NCBI RefSeq assembly: GCF_003129905.1
Contig: NZ_QFFM01000009.1
Span: 1 to 64,000, forward strand
DNA from: Bifidobacterium callitrichidarum
Lineage (GTDB): Bacteria; Actinomycetota; Actinomycetes; Actinomycetales; Bifidobacteriaceae
Reading direction: 5' to 3'
DNA: 64,000 nt
Of this stretch, positions 1-8,381 are shown piece by piece. A program made the translations under genes and the position numbers. Each line of letters begins with the position of its first letter. Position 1 is the stretch's first letter. The notes beneath the pieces were generated by a model. It saw only the letters and a program-made list of their open reading frames with translations, searched no databases and was not told where the DNA came from.

Positions 1-1
1 T

Positions 2-580
2 TTCGATGGCATCCCGTTCGCCCGCGGTTCGTGCTTCCTCGTCGCGTCTGGCCTGTTCGCGGGCGGCGATCTCGGGGGCGGGGCCGGCCTTGCCCTTCGC
101 CTCGTACGCTTCCTTGGGCGTGCGACGGTTCAGGGCGCGGTGGGGGCGTTCCTCGTTGTATTCGCGGCGGAACTCGTCGAGCTGCTGGTTGAGCGCGTCG
201 AGGTCGCGTGCGAGGGGCCGGGCCATGAGCCATTGCTTCAACGTGCGGTGCCATCGTTCGATCTTGCCCTGCGTCTGGGGGTGATACGGCTTGCCGTTCT
301 TCTGCCGTACGCCCATCAGGGCGAGCAGGCGTTCGAACGAGCCCGGATCGGCCGACAAAAGCCGGGTCGTGTACACGGTCCCGTTGTCGGTGAGCGTGGA
401 CGCGGGGATCCCGTACCGGGAGCATGCCTCGCGGAACGATGATTCGATCGTCTCCATCGTGACCGTCGGGAACGCGCGCGAGTACAGGAGGAACCTCGAG
501 TGGTCGTCGAGCCAGGAGACGATCAGCGCGTCCGCGCCATCGCCGATCGGCCAGTGGGTGAAGTCCGACTGGGCGGGTTC
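2..580 (-). pseudogene. IS481-type transposase, C-terminal fragment
   Basis: Read on the minus strand, the stretch is open from the IS30 boundary to the window edge and encodes the catalytic half of a DDE transposase of the IS481/IS3 group. Recognisable pieces are SDFTHWPIGDGADALIVSWL with DDHSRF (first Asp), TDNGTVYTTR (second Asp) and HPQTQGKIERWHRTLKQWL (Glu), followed by FRREYNEERPHRALNRRTP. The N-terminal helix-turn-helix part is missing: the frame is cut at the IS30 left end, and nothing beyond the IS30 right end continues it. The C-terminus runs off the window, so the 3' end cannot be judged. It is a dead remnant unless the missing part lies elsewhere. Family assignment is confident from the motifs; the exact IS is not determined. 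Confidence 0.85.
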
Positions 581-1866
581 TAGTGATCGTTGCAACGCTT
601 GGCCGGGTGGCGGGAGTCATGTATGGGCAGGTGGGTTTTCGAGGGCGTGGAGTACGCGAGTCGGGGTCTTATGTGCAAGGCGAGGCGGGAACGCTACGTC
701 GAATACCTCGACTCGGGTTTGAACTTCACGCAGGCCGCGAAGGCGGTCGGCGTGTCCAAACGCACGGGCAAGGTGTGGAGGAACGGCAGGACCCGCGCCA
801 CGGGCAGGAACGAGAAAGCCTCGGTCGACTGGTATCGTTCCGCCATGGACAGGCCGAAGAAGATTCATCCCAGGTATCTGAGCCAGGACGAGCGCATGAG
901 CATCGCCGACCGGAGGCTCGCCGGCGACTCGATCCGCGGGATCGCCCGGAACACGAACCCGGCCACCGGAGCGTACGAGCCGTACCGGGCGCAGCAGATG
1001 AGCGCGGACCGGCTCAGACGGCCGAAGACCGCGAAGGCGCACGCGGTGCCGGGGCTGCTCGACTACATCCGCGACGGGTTGAGGGCGCATTGGAGCCCCG
1101 AGCAGATCGGCGGCATGCTCAGACGGGACTTCCCCGATAATGGGGACATGCACGTTTGCACGGAGACGATCTACCAGGCCATCTACGTCCAGGCCAAAGG
1201 AGAGCTCAGGAGGGAGGTCTCCAGGGCGCTTCGCTCCGGCCGGACCGCCCGACGCGCGAGGAACGACGGCAACGAACGCCGTCCGAGGTTCCGGGAGCCG
1301 ATGGTCATGATCTCGGAACGGCCGCCCGAGGTGGAGGACCGCGCCGTGCCCGGCCATTGGGAGGGCGACCTGATCATGGGCGCGAACAACCGCAGCGCGA
1401 TCGGCACGCTCGTGGAGCGCTCCACCCGGTTCCTGATCCTCCTGCACCTTCCGGACGGTCACGACGCGGAACACGTCCAGCAGGCCGTCATCGACCAGAT
1501 GGGCCGTCTCCCGAAGCACCTGCGCAACTCGCTGACGTGGGACCAGGGCTCCGAGCTCGCGCTCCACAAGCGCATCTCGACCGCCCTGGACATGGACGTG
1601 TACTTCTGCGACCCGCACTCCCCGTGGCAGCGCGGCACGAACGAGAACACCAACGGGCTGCTCAGGCAGTACTTCCCGAAGGGCACCGACCTGGGCGGGT
1701 ATTCACAGGCGTACCTGGACGCGGTCGCGGAGGAGATGAACGACCGGCCGCGCAAGACGCTCGGGTTCCGGAAACCCTCCGAGGCCATCCTCGACCTGAT
1801 TAACGCCGCATGATACGATCACACCACCAAATCAAACAGCAACACAGGTGTTGCAACCATCACTAG
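580..1866 (+). mobile_element. Complete IS30-family insertion sequence
   Basis: The element is bounded by imperfect inverted repeats: CTAGTGATCGTTGCAACGCT at 580-599 on the left and, as its reverse complement, CTAGTGATGGTTGCAACACC at 1847-1866 on the right. It holds one transposase gene reading left to right. The flanks are GGGCGGGTTC on the left and GAATCCGCCC on the right, which together form an almost perfect 20-bp palindrome; IS30 elements are known to prefer palindromic targets. It has landed in or at the end of an IS481-type element and lies 12 bp before the -35 box of the zinc-ribbon operon. Confidence 0.88.
623..1813 (+). CDS. IS30-family transposase
   Basis: The 396-residue protein is a DDE transposase of the IS30 family. 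The N-terminal part carries helix-turn-helix regions (LNFTQAAKAVGVSKRTGKVW, and SQDERMSIADRRLAGDSIRG). The catalytic core shows GHWEGDLIMG with the first Asp, TWDQGSEL with the second, and GTNENTNGLLRQYFPKGTDL with the Glu. The ATG at 623 is preferred because GGGAG lies 6 nt upstream; the frame is open up to a TTG at 590 inside the left inverted repeat, and a later ATG at 671 is also possible. Length and motif order fit an intact, probably active transposase. Confidence 0.92.
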   Translation: MGRWVFEGVEYASRGLMCKARRERYVEYLDSGLNFTQAAKAVGVSKRTGKVWRNGRTRATGRNEKASVDWYRSAMDRPKKIHPRYLSQDERMSIADRRLAGDSIRGIARNTNPATGAYEPYRAQQMSADRLRRPKTAKAHAVPGLLDYIRDGLRAHWSPEQIGGMLRRDFPDNGDMHVCTETIYQAIYVQAKGELRREVSRALRSGRTARRARNDGNERRPRFREPMVMISERPPEVEDRAVPGHWEGDLIMGANNRSAIGTLVERSTRFLILLHLPDGHDAEHVQQAVIDQMGRLPKHLRNSLTWDQGSELALHKRISTALDMDVYFCDPHSPWQRGTNENTNGLLRQYFPKGTDLGGYSQAYLDAVAEEMNDRPRKTLGFRKPSEAILDLINAA

Positions 1867-1877
1867 AATCCGCCCCG

Positions 1878-1907
1878 TTGACAATAGCCAGCGGGGGGGG
1901 GTAACGT
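1878..1907 (+). promoter_or_regulatory. Promoter with G9 tract in its spacer (zinc-ribbon operon)
   Basis: TTGACA at 1878-1883 and TAACGT at 1902-1907 are separated by 18 nt, and the spacer contains nine consecutive Gs (1893-1901). The leader to the first gene of the operon is about 65 nt. A homopolymer between -35 and -10 is the classical arrangement for phase variation by slipped-strand mispairing; one G fewer would give the preferred 17-nt spacing. The hexamers are seen directly; switching is inference. Confidence 0.5.
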
Positions 1908-1979
1908 CAGAGCCAGAGGGAAGAACGGATGCCCGCCCTTCCTGTGTTTCGCAATGTTGCGAGAAAGGGGTGTGCTGTG

Positions 1980-4085
1980 ATGAACGAGGACGATCAATCC
2001 ACAATGTTTTGTCCCAAGTGCGGCACGAAACTGCCGGCGAATTCGTCGTTCTGCGGCAAGTGCGGCATTTCGTTGCAGGAATTCCTCAGTGGTGATAATG
2101 CGACTGATGAGCAACCCAATCGGCAAATACGCGGCAAAACACCGGCATCAGCACCGTCTGCCGTGCCGTCCGAGTTCGTCCAACCAAAGCCTCGTGCGGT
2201 GCCGAAGATTGAGGCTATGAATCTGATTGGTCTCGACGACGAACAAGCAGGTAAGGCGTTCAATATTCTTCGCGATGCCTATCAGGGGATTGAGGATGCC
2301 GAAGCCATCATTGGCCATGCCAATGCTTTTCGTACGAAACTTGGTCATATGCGCGCCATTGCTCGGGCGATTCTCGTTTGCGCCGTCGTGTGCGCCGTTG
2401 CCGCTGGCGTTTCGTTGTTTGCGATCCTGAACTACAGGCTTTCCTATATGTGGCAATTGGCGTGGGGATTGTCGGCTGCATCTGCAGTATTGTTTATCGC
2501 CTCTCTGGTGTCGTTGTTCATGCTTCGCTCAAGTTCGCGCGCTGTGTTCGCCGCTCAGCCGGGGGAGACTTCTGCCCAGGATAAGAAGAAGCGGATACAG
2601 CAAGCTATTGCGCCTATTACGATGCGTCTTCCGGAGTCGTTGTGCAATAAGGATTATGTGATTCGCGTACTCGATGGTTCGGATTCCGCGCTAAATTTCG
2701 GCAACGCAATGGTGGAAGCCGACCGGAGTCGTGGGTTCGCCGGCAGGAGGCACGCCTTCGATCATGCGGAACCGTTATCGGTGCCGTTGGACAAGATTGC
2801 CGGGCAAATCGTCCGCATAACGATGCCAGGTGAACAGCACGCTGACTCCAACACCATGCACGCTGACGTCGATACCATGCAAGACGATGCCCCTCATGAG
2901 GCCGCTGCGACGACTTTCGAAAGTCCCACGGCCGCCGATAACGCTCAAGCCAATACCGGTGACGGCACGAGTGTGGAATCATCCGATACTCAGACGGCCG
3001 CCCAATCCGGTGATGTGCACGCAGCATCCGACGTTGCTGAAGCGCCAGCCAAATCATCAGCCAAAGCTCCATCGCACCGTCCGCGCAAGTTTTACTTGGC
3101 AGCACCCATCGCGTCGCTGATCGCGTCGGTCGCGGCAATGGCCATCAGTGTCACAACCCTTGCCTGGGCGGCTCCGATGCGTCAACGCGAATTCGACGAG
3201 CGGAACACTGCTGCATCATACTGTTCCGATCAGTATCAGCGATTGGTCAAGGTTCGCAAGAATGCCGACGATGCGCTGGGCAAGGTGCAGTCGGATGCGA
3301 ATAACGCGGATGTCTCCGCACTGCGCAAGCTGGTTGATGACGTGGATAAGGAATCATGTTCCGCCGAATCAACCGATCAGTTGCACAAGACCGCGGTGCA
3401 ATATCAGCAGCAGACGAAACAACTGACCGATGTGCTGGCGAAAGTCAATACAACCGTTCAAGCGCAGCAGAGCGACACGCAAAAGCAGCTGGACTTGTAT
3501 TCGAAGTTCAAACAGCTGTGGGAGAGTTTGAACATGGGCAATCCGACGAGTGGAAGTAATGCCTTGGACGGAACCTATTGTCGCAAGTCAGACGGCGCAT
3601 GCCTGCGGATTCTTCACAGGCCAACGGATTATCAAACGGATTATCAGTATGGCACCCTGAAATATGCGGGTGGCGGCAGCAATCCACTGTTCGATGCGGG
3701 CGAGCTGGAGTTGGATTTTAATTACCAGTCTGTAATGGCAATGCCGGCGTTTATTGAATCAATCTATCTGAAAGCGGGGCGGAGCAATGAGATGTGCGGC
3801 TCGGCAATGAATTCGGACTGCACTGAACAGCATCTGTATTATGCTCCGGCAGGCATGGATCTGATGGCGGTCGCAGGGCATGGTACCGAAAGCGCCGATT
3901 CGATGTTGGGGGGAAACATAAACATTGACTCCTCCAATCTTCCTGATTCTTCAAAGCCGTATCTCATCGTAGGTTCGGTGAATGCTTTTCGAGAACTTGA
4001 AGATGGAGTCTTCGGACAGGACCCCAATTACGACGGTTACGGCAAAGACAAAGTCTCCGATAGCTCCGTGTTCTACAAGCGGTAA
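1980..4085 (+). CDS. Zinc-ribbon multipass membrane protein with large outer domain (unknown function)
   Basis: First gene of a four-gene tandem cluster. The ATG at 1980 follows GAAAGGGG at about 9 nt. Of 701 residues, roughly 10-30 form a Cys4 zinc ribbon (CPKCG ... CGKCG). Two hydrophobic segments lie at about 126-151 and 160-182, a third at about 371-398. Between them is a Ser/Thr/Asp/Ala-rich hydrophilic stretch. After the last membrane segment comes a helical, coiled-coil-like region with paired cysteines and a C-terminal domain starting near DGTYCRKSDGACLRI that is probably outside the cell. The same C-terminal layout recurs in the fourth gene (SGKYCRVDD ... PPDTSRPFLL here PDSSKPYLIV), so the two are distant paralogues. 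Codon use is more AT-rich than the surroundings. Function unknown; I cannot match it to a named family beyond zinc-ribbon domain proteins. Confidence 0.8.
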   Translation: MNEDDQSTMFCPKCGTKLPANSSFCGKCGISLQEFLSGDNATDEQPNRQIRGKTPASAPSAVPSEFVQPKPRAVPKIEAMNLIGLDDEQAGKAFNILRDAYQGIEDAEAIIGHANAFRTKLGHMRAIARAILVCAVVCAVAAGVSLFAILNYRLSYMWQLAWGLSAASAVLFIASLVSLFMLRSSSRAVFAAQPGETSAQDKKKRIQQAIAPITMRLPESLCNKDYVIRVLDGSDSALNFGNAMVEADRSRGFAGRRHAFDHAEPLSVPLDKIAGQIVRITMPGEQHADSNTMHADVDTMQDDAPHEAAATTFESPTAADNAQANTGDGTSVESSDTQTAAQSGDVHAASDVAEAPAKSSAKAPSHRPRKFYLAAPIASLIASVAAMAISVTTLAWAAPMRQREFDERNTAASYCSDQYQRLVKVRKNADDALGKVQSDANNADVSALRKLVDDVDKESCSAESTDQLHKTAVQYQQQTKQLTDVLAKVNTTVQAQQSDTQKQLDLYSKFKQLWESLNMGNPTSGSNALDGTYCRKSDGACLRILHRPTDYQTDYQYGTLKYAGGGSNPLFDAGELELDFNYQSVMAMPAFIESIYLKAGRSNEMCGSAMNSDCTEQHLYYAPAGMDLMAVAGHGTESADSMLGGNINIDSSNLPDSSKPYLIVGSVNAFRELEDGVFGQDPNYDGYGKDKVSDSSVFYKR

Positions 4086-4111
4086 TCGTCGGCGATGAAG
4101 GGATGAGACGT

Positions 4112-4816
4112 ATGATTTGCAATCAGTGTGGAGCTGTGACTTCAATTGAAGGGCAACGATTCTGCGCGAAATGCGGCGCGCAATTACCTGAAGAGGTTCC
4201 AGCGGCATCGAAGACGCAGAGCGGGTCCGTGCCTCCTTTTTGCGGCCAATGTGGTGCGAAAACCGCCATCGAAGGCCAGATATATTGCCTCAAATGCGGG
4301 GCGAAATTGATTCCTGCGCAATCGACTGCGCGAGCCGTACCGTCAGCAGCTGCCCAGCCGATGCCGGTTCAGCCGAATGTGCAGCCGCAACCGGTGACTG
4401 TTCAATCGGTGCCGGTTCCCAGCACACAACCGCAGCCTCAGCCGCAGTTCCAAGCAGCGCCGCAATACGCGCAGCCTCAACCGCAATACATTTATGTGCA
4501 GTCTCAGCCGACGCCGGCTTTTACACCGAAGGGATATATAAAAACCAGTCGAGACAACACACTGCGATTGATTGCGGCCATTCTGGACATCGTCTACTGC
4601 TCCATCTGCGGTCTGATCGGCTTGGCGTCACTATTGCAAGTATCAGCCGGATCGCTCTTCCTGATCTGCCTGGCGTGGATGATTCCAATGACCTTGTACG
4701 GTTGGAAAATCTCAACTGGCGAAAAGCCGAACACCACCACGTTCGCCGTGTGCACATTGCTTTTCCTGAACCTGATCAGCGGCATTCTGCTGTTGGTCAG
4801 TGACAAGGATGCCTAG
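4112..4816 (+). CDS. Double zinc-ribbon membrane protein
   Basis: The protein of 234 residues starts with two consecutive Cys4 zinc ribbons (CNQCG ... CAKCG and CGQCG ... CLKCG), followed by a Pro/Gln-rich linker (about 75-135) and three hydrophobic segments near the C-terminus that would place the ribbons and linker in the cytoplasm. The ATG at 4112 is preferred over the one at 4103 because GAAGGGATGAG then lies at a normal distance. It follows the first cluster gene by 26 bp and precedes the next by 17 bp, so the four genes are probably one transcript. The membrane part resembles small DUF4870/TM2-like helical bundles only in a general way. No catalytic motif is visible. Confidence 0.8.
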   Translation: MICNQCGAVTSIEGQRFCAKCGAQLPEEVPAASKTQSGSVPPFCGQCGAKTAIEGQIYCLKCGAKLIPAQSTARAVPSAAAQPMPVQPNVQPQPVTVQSVPVPSTQPQPQPQFQAAPQYAQPQPQYIYVQSQPTPAFTPKGYIKTSRDNTLRLIAAILDIVYCSICGLIGLASLLQVSAGSLFLICLAWMIPMTLYGWKISTGEKPNTTTFAVCTLLFLNLISGILLLVSDKDA

Positions 4817-4833
4817 TCTCGAGGGAGCGTGTG

Positions 4834-5412
4834 ATGTATTGCTATAAATGCGGTGCGCAATCGGCTCCGGGGCAACGATTCTGCCCCCAGTGCGGAACCA
4901 AGTTGATTGCCGAACATGCGCCACAGCAGTCTGCGGGCGCAATGCCTGGTGTGCAGCCCCATGTGGTGCCGCAACCTGCGACAGTCACCGCGGCAGCGTC
5001 TTCCGCCCAATCGCACACGTCGCGGAACGCGATCATAGCGCTCGCCGCCGTGGCAGTCGCGATAGTGGTGTCGATCGCTATCGGTTTCGCTTCCATGCGA
5101 TACCAGTCGTTCCAAAGCGCGATCGATGCGTGCAGACCCAAGTTTGACTCGGACGTTTGGGATAGCGAAGTCGAGGGCGAATACAGTATGCTCAACCTCG
5201 GCGACAACGGCAAAACCCTGACCATTACCGCGAATTCATACAACTACGCCATTGCCGACTGCCTGTACGACGAACTGAACATGCCCACTTCCATACAGAC
5301 GAAAATCATTCATACCCGTGCGATTGACGGCACGCAAACCGATAAATGGAATGGCATCACCGCCACATGGTCGTTTGACGATGACACATCGATCGTCATT
5401 CTGGAGCGCTGA
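4834..5412 (+). CDS. Zinc-ribbon single-pass membrane protein
   Basis: The 192-residue protein begins MYCYKCG ... FCPQCGTK, a Cys4 zinc ribbon, then an Ala/Gln/Pro-rich linker, one membrane segment (NAIIALAAVAVAIVVSIAIG) and a small domain of about 95 residues predicted outside, ending ATWSFDDDTSIVILER. The ATG at 4834 has GAGGGAG 6 nt upstream; a GTG three bases earlier is the only close alternative. Topology (ribbon inside, domain outside) matches its neighbours, which suggests a shared surface or signalling role. No homologue is recognised by eye. Confidence 0.78.
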   Translation: MYCYKCGAQSAPGQRFCPQCGTKLIAEHAPQQSAGAMPGVQPHVVPQPATVTAAASSAQSHTSRNAIIALAAVAVAIVVSIAIGFASMRYQSFQSAIDACRPKFDSDVWDSEVEGEYSMLNLGDNGKTLTITANSYNYAIADCLYDELNMPTSIQTKIIHTRAIDGTQTDKWNGITATWSFDDDTSIVILER

Positions 5413-5515
5413 ATCGAACTCTCCATGCTTCAGCGCACCCGCCTGGCTCATTGAAAATGGCTCATTGAAAATAAACGATACTGCACGCACGGCGAATGCC
5501 ATGAAAGGTCTATTG

Positions 5516-6961
5516 ATGTTCTGCCCATTTTGCGGATTCCATATAGCAGCCGAGGATTGTGAGTATTGCCCTCACTGCGGAAAGTCTCTTGACGTTGTGA
5601 AACAGCGACGGGATATCGAGGGGCTCGTTCAAGCGACGGCATTGCCGCAGCCGTCGGTGGATGCTGATGAGACTATGGTGGATGCGACGTGGGCTTTGCA
5701 ACTGGAGTCGTCCGATGCGGGTTGGGAACCGGGGGAGCCGTGGAATCCGAGTCAGGCACCGCTTCAATCGTCAGCTCGGTCGTCGCATCGCGCGCTGATT
5801 ATCGCATTATTCGCCGTAATCGGGCTTGTGGTGGCGGCATTGGGCGCGCAACTGGGCGTTCTGCTGTTAGGCGTACTGCCTATTGATTATTTTCAGCGTA
5901 TACGTATGGCCGGATGGGGCGTCTGCATGGTGGGTGTCGTTTTGTCGGTGGTGATTGCCGTCGTGCAATATGATGATGGTCGCGAACGTGGAGGCGAGCG
6001 CCAATCCCGGTTCGGCTCGATTACCGCCGTCATGATCGCCGGTACGGTGGTCGTCGCATTATGCCTTGTCAATACCTTGTGGGCGAACCCGCGAGCAATG
6101 CGCAACCAGAGTCAGGCGGTGGCCGATTGCAGTGCCGAATACCAGCGTTTTGCCGAAGCGCGGAAGAATGCTTTGCCGGATAACGGTCTTGATAGACTCA
6201 GCGTACATGATTTCCGCAAGAGCACCGCAGCCCGTGACGCCATAAGAAATCAGTCGTTCAGCTGCCCTGAGAACGCATCCGCCCGACAATTGCAATCCGT
6301 GAGTGCCGACCAGCGTGCGTGGGTCGCCGCTCTTCCCCACAAAATCGATGCGATCAGGAAATCATTGAAATCGCGCGACGAATACACGTTGGATGATATC
6401 GTCAAAGCCGGGGCGGATGGCTCGTATCGTGCTATTTCCGGCAAATATTGCCGTGTGGATGACGTGTGTTGGGGGATCGGCACCGATGGCAAAATCGAAC
6501 GTATAGGCATGACGAATAAGGACGATTGGTTGCAGAGCGGCAGTGGTGTCTCTACCTTGAGCGTGGTGAGGGACAGGAATGTTGATAATCTTCACCAGCA
6601 CAATGTCGGTTTGACGCTGATGGGGCCGGAGGATGAAGCAAAGTGTGTGCAAGGTTCCGGTTCGGATTGTGATAATGCGCCGAATTACGAAATGCTCTCT
6701 TATCGAAGTGTCGTCTGGTATTTCCGCAAAGGGGTAGCTGTGGACGATCTTCGTCAATATGGCTGCTCTGGTCGGTGCTCCGACAATTTCGTTCCTCCGG
6801 ATACGTCAAGGCCGTTTTTGCTGATTCCACTGATGGGTGGCACTGTAGCGGCGGCCAATGAGCCGTCTGATCAGAGGGTGTTTTATCTGCAGGACGATGT
6901 CATCTATGACATGTTGGGATGCAACTCCTTTCCCGAATATAGTTCACTGGGGAAGTGCTAG
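5516..6961 (+). CDS. Zinc-ribbon membrane protein, paralogue of the first cluster gene
   Basis: The 481-residue protein begins with a zinc ribbon (MFCPFCGFHIAAEDCEYC, then PHCGK). Three membrane segments follow at about 92-121, 131-152 and 169-190, then a probable extracytoplasmic domain with a helical part (DCSAEYQRFAEARKNA, resembling YCSDQYQRLVKVRKNADD of the first gene) and a cysteine-containing C-terminal part. The start at 5516 is chosen because AAAGG lies 8 nt upstream and the ribbon begins at once; an ATG at 5501 has no ribosome site. The 3' end lies inside the first of two tandem hairpins, so stop codon and probable terminator overlap. Confidence 0.78.
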   Translation: MFCPFCGFHIAAEDCEYCPHCGKSLDVVKQRRDIEGLVQATALPQPSVDADETMVDATWALQLESSDAGWEPGEPWNPSQAPLQSSARSSHRALIIALFAVIGLVVAALGAQLGVLLLGVLPIDYFQRIRMAGWGVCMVGVVLSVVIAVVQYDDGRERGGERQSRFGSITAVMIAGTVVVALCLVNTLWANPRAMRNQSQAVADCSAEYQRFAEARKNALPDNGLDRLSVHDFRKSTAARDAIRNQSFSCPENASARQLQSVSADQRAWVAALPHKIDAIRKSLKSRDEYTLDDIVKAGADGSYRAISGKYCRVDDVCWGIGTDGKIERIGMTNKDDWLQSGSGVSTLSVVRDRNVDNLHQHNVGLTLMGPEDEAKCVQGSGSDCDNAPNYEMLSYRSVVWYFRKGVAVDDLRQYGCSGRCSDNFVPPDTSRPFLLIPLMGGTVAAANEPSDQRVFYLQDDVIYDMLGCNSFPEYSSLGKC

Positions 6962-7040
6962 TGAACTTTATTCGGGCGGAGGAGGGTTGTTTCCCGAATA
7001 TAGTTCACTGGGGGATGGCTAGTGAACTAAATTCGGGAAA
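6932..7040. repeat. Two tandem hairpins (CCCGAATATAGTTCACT family)
   Basis: Two successive inverted repeats have near-identical arms: CCCGAATATAGTTCACT with AGTGAACTTTATTCGGG (6932-6976), and TTTCCCGAATATAGTTCACT with AGTGAACTAAATTCGGGAAA (about 6990-7040). Loops are 11 nt. The first covers the stop codon of the preceding gene. Lying between convergent genes they could terminate transcription from both sides, but the sequence conservation between the two goes beyond what a terminator needs. Confidence 0.85.
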
Positions 7041-7076
7041 CGGATGGATTTTTCCGTAATATTGCTCGCTGAGTAA

Positions 7077-7141
7077 TCCATAATGGGCAAATTGACTCAT
7101 CCATAATGGGCAAATTGACTCATCCATAATGGACGAATGGA
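7077..7141. repeat. 23-bp tandem direct repeat, about 2.8 copies
   Basis: A 23-bp unit beginning TCCATAATGGGCAAATTG occurs at 7077-7099 and 7100-7122 and a diverged partial third copy follows (TCCATAATGGACGAATGGAT). The array ends a few bases before the stop codon of the universal stress protein gene on the other strand. Confidence 0.8.
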
Positions 7142-7144
7142 TAA

Positions 7145-8116
7145 TCAGTGCACCACTGTCACCGTGCACTCGGCGAAATTGACGATTTGGCGGGAAACCG
7201 AGCCCAAGAAGTGCGCGTCCAAACCAGAAAGACCGCGTGAGCCTACCACCAAATGCGAGGCGTAGCGCGAGGCGGCGATCAATCCCTTGGAAGCCGGAAT
7301 GTGGAAGGCGTGCGTAGTGATCCGCACATCCTGCGGCACCTCAATACGCTCCATCATCTCCTCCAGTATTTCCTCGGCACGCAGCTGACCCACCTTCACC
7401 GGAGCCACCGCGTTCTCATAACCCGGAATAACCCCTAAATCCTTCAACTGCCAGCAGAACAGCACATCCAACGGCACCTTGTGCAAACGCGCCTCTTCAA
7501 GCGCAAACTTGAAAGCTCCCTCCGATCCGCGCGAACCATCGACACCAACCACCACCGGCCGGCCGGAAACCTCAGTCGGCGCAGACGAACCCGGCTCAAT
7601 ATAATGCACCGGCTTATCCCCAGGCGTCAGCGCGTTGGCGATGGCATCGGTCACCGATTCCTCCTCGCCTCCGGTGATGCGCACCACCGTGACCGGCACC
7701 TCGGCCTCTTCGGCCAACGATGCGGACAGTGAGCCCAGAAACCAACGAGCCACGCGCCCAAGTGAACGACGGCCCACCACGATCTGCTGCGCATCATGGC
7801 CGATCTGCAACAGCGCAGACGTGCCCGAAGCCTTCACCGAAGTCAGTTTGAGCCGAGCCGGGTCGAAATCGATGCCCCGCGCGGCCTTCTCCACCCAATC
7901 ACGCAGTTCGCCGGCGATCTCCTTGCGAACCTTGGCCCACGCCTCATCGCTGTCCGGTTCAGAACCCATATCCCACGAATGAGTCCAGCCGAATACGGCA
8001 TTTACGCACTGGCCGGTCAGCGAAGCCTCCTCCAAAGCCCATTTCAAAGCGGCGAAGGACTCTTCGGAACCGTCCACACCGACCACGATGTCGGCTTTGA
8101 CGTTGATTTCACTCAT
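7145..8116 (-). CDS. Universal stress protein, tandem UspA domains
   Basis: A 323-residue cytoplasmic protein with two UspA folds, the first from about residue 8 (ADIVVGVDGSEESFAALKWA) and the second from about 187 (RPVVVGVDGSRGSEGAFKFA). The second domain keeps the ATP-binding signature G-x2-G-x9-G-S as VVGSRGLSGLDAHFLGSVS; the first has a looser version. Tandem proteins of this type in actinobacteria bind ATP and act in starvation and stress responses. The start at 8116 follows AAAGGAGG at the usual distance; the frame is open further upstream but without a ribosome site. It is divergent from clpC across 265 bp, so both may respond to stress from a shared control region. Confidence 0.93.
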   Translation of the reverse strand: MSEINVKADIVVGVDGSEESFAALKWALEEASLTGQCVNAVFGWTHSWDMGSEPDSDEAWAKVRKEIAGELRDWVEKAARGIDFDPARLKLTSVKASGTSALLQIGHDAQQIVVGRRSLGRVARWFLGSLSASLAEEAEVPVTVVRITGGEEESVTDAIANALTPGDKPVHYIEPGSSAPTEVSGRPVVVGVDGSRGSEGAFKFALEEARLHKVPLDVLFCWQLKDLGVIPGYENAVAPVKVGQLRAEEILEEMMERIEVPQDVRITTHAFHIPASKGLIAASRYASHLVVGSRGLSGLDAHFLGSVSRQIVNFAECTVTVVH

Positions 8117-8381
8117 CACAACCTCCTTTGGGTGCACTAGGGTGACGTCTGATTCCAGCATAACGTGATATGCGCACTTGGCCCGGCATTGATATCAGTG
8201 ATATTGCGGTTCTTTTTGCTCGTATTCACGGCGAAAGGAACAAGAGGAGATCGATTTTGGCTGGCGCAGGGCGGACTCGGCGTCGACTTTCCCTCTCTGA
8301 GCGCAATTCATGGAATCAGGCGAATAAACGTCACCGTGAATCGGTAGAGTAAAACGGAATGTCAATTGAGGAAGGACAAGC

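Noticed and set aside
1980..6961. Bacteriophage or conjugative element next to the IS copies
   Set aside because: No integrase, capsid, relaxase or att-like repeat in the region; only membrane proteins with zinc ribbons.
8195..8245. ClgR-type operator upstream of clpC (TTTTGC ... GCGAAA)
   Set aside because: Half-sites match the actinobacterial consensus only loosely and spacing is wrong, so I could not support a site.
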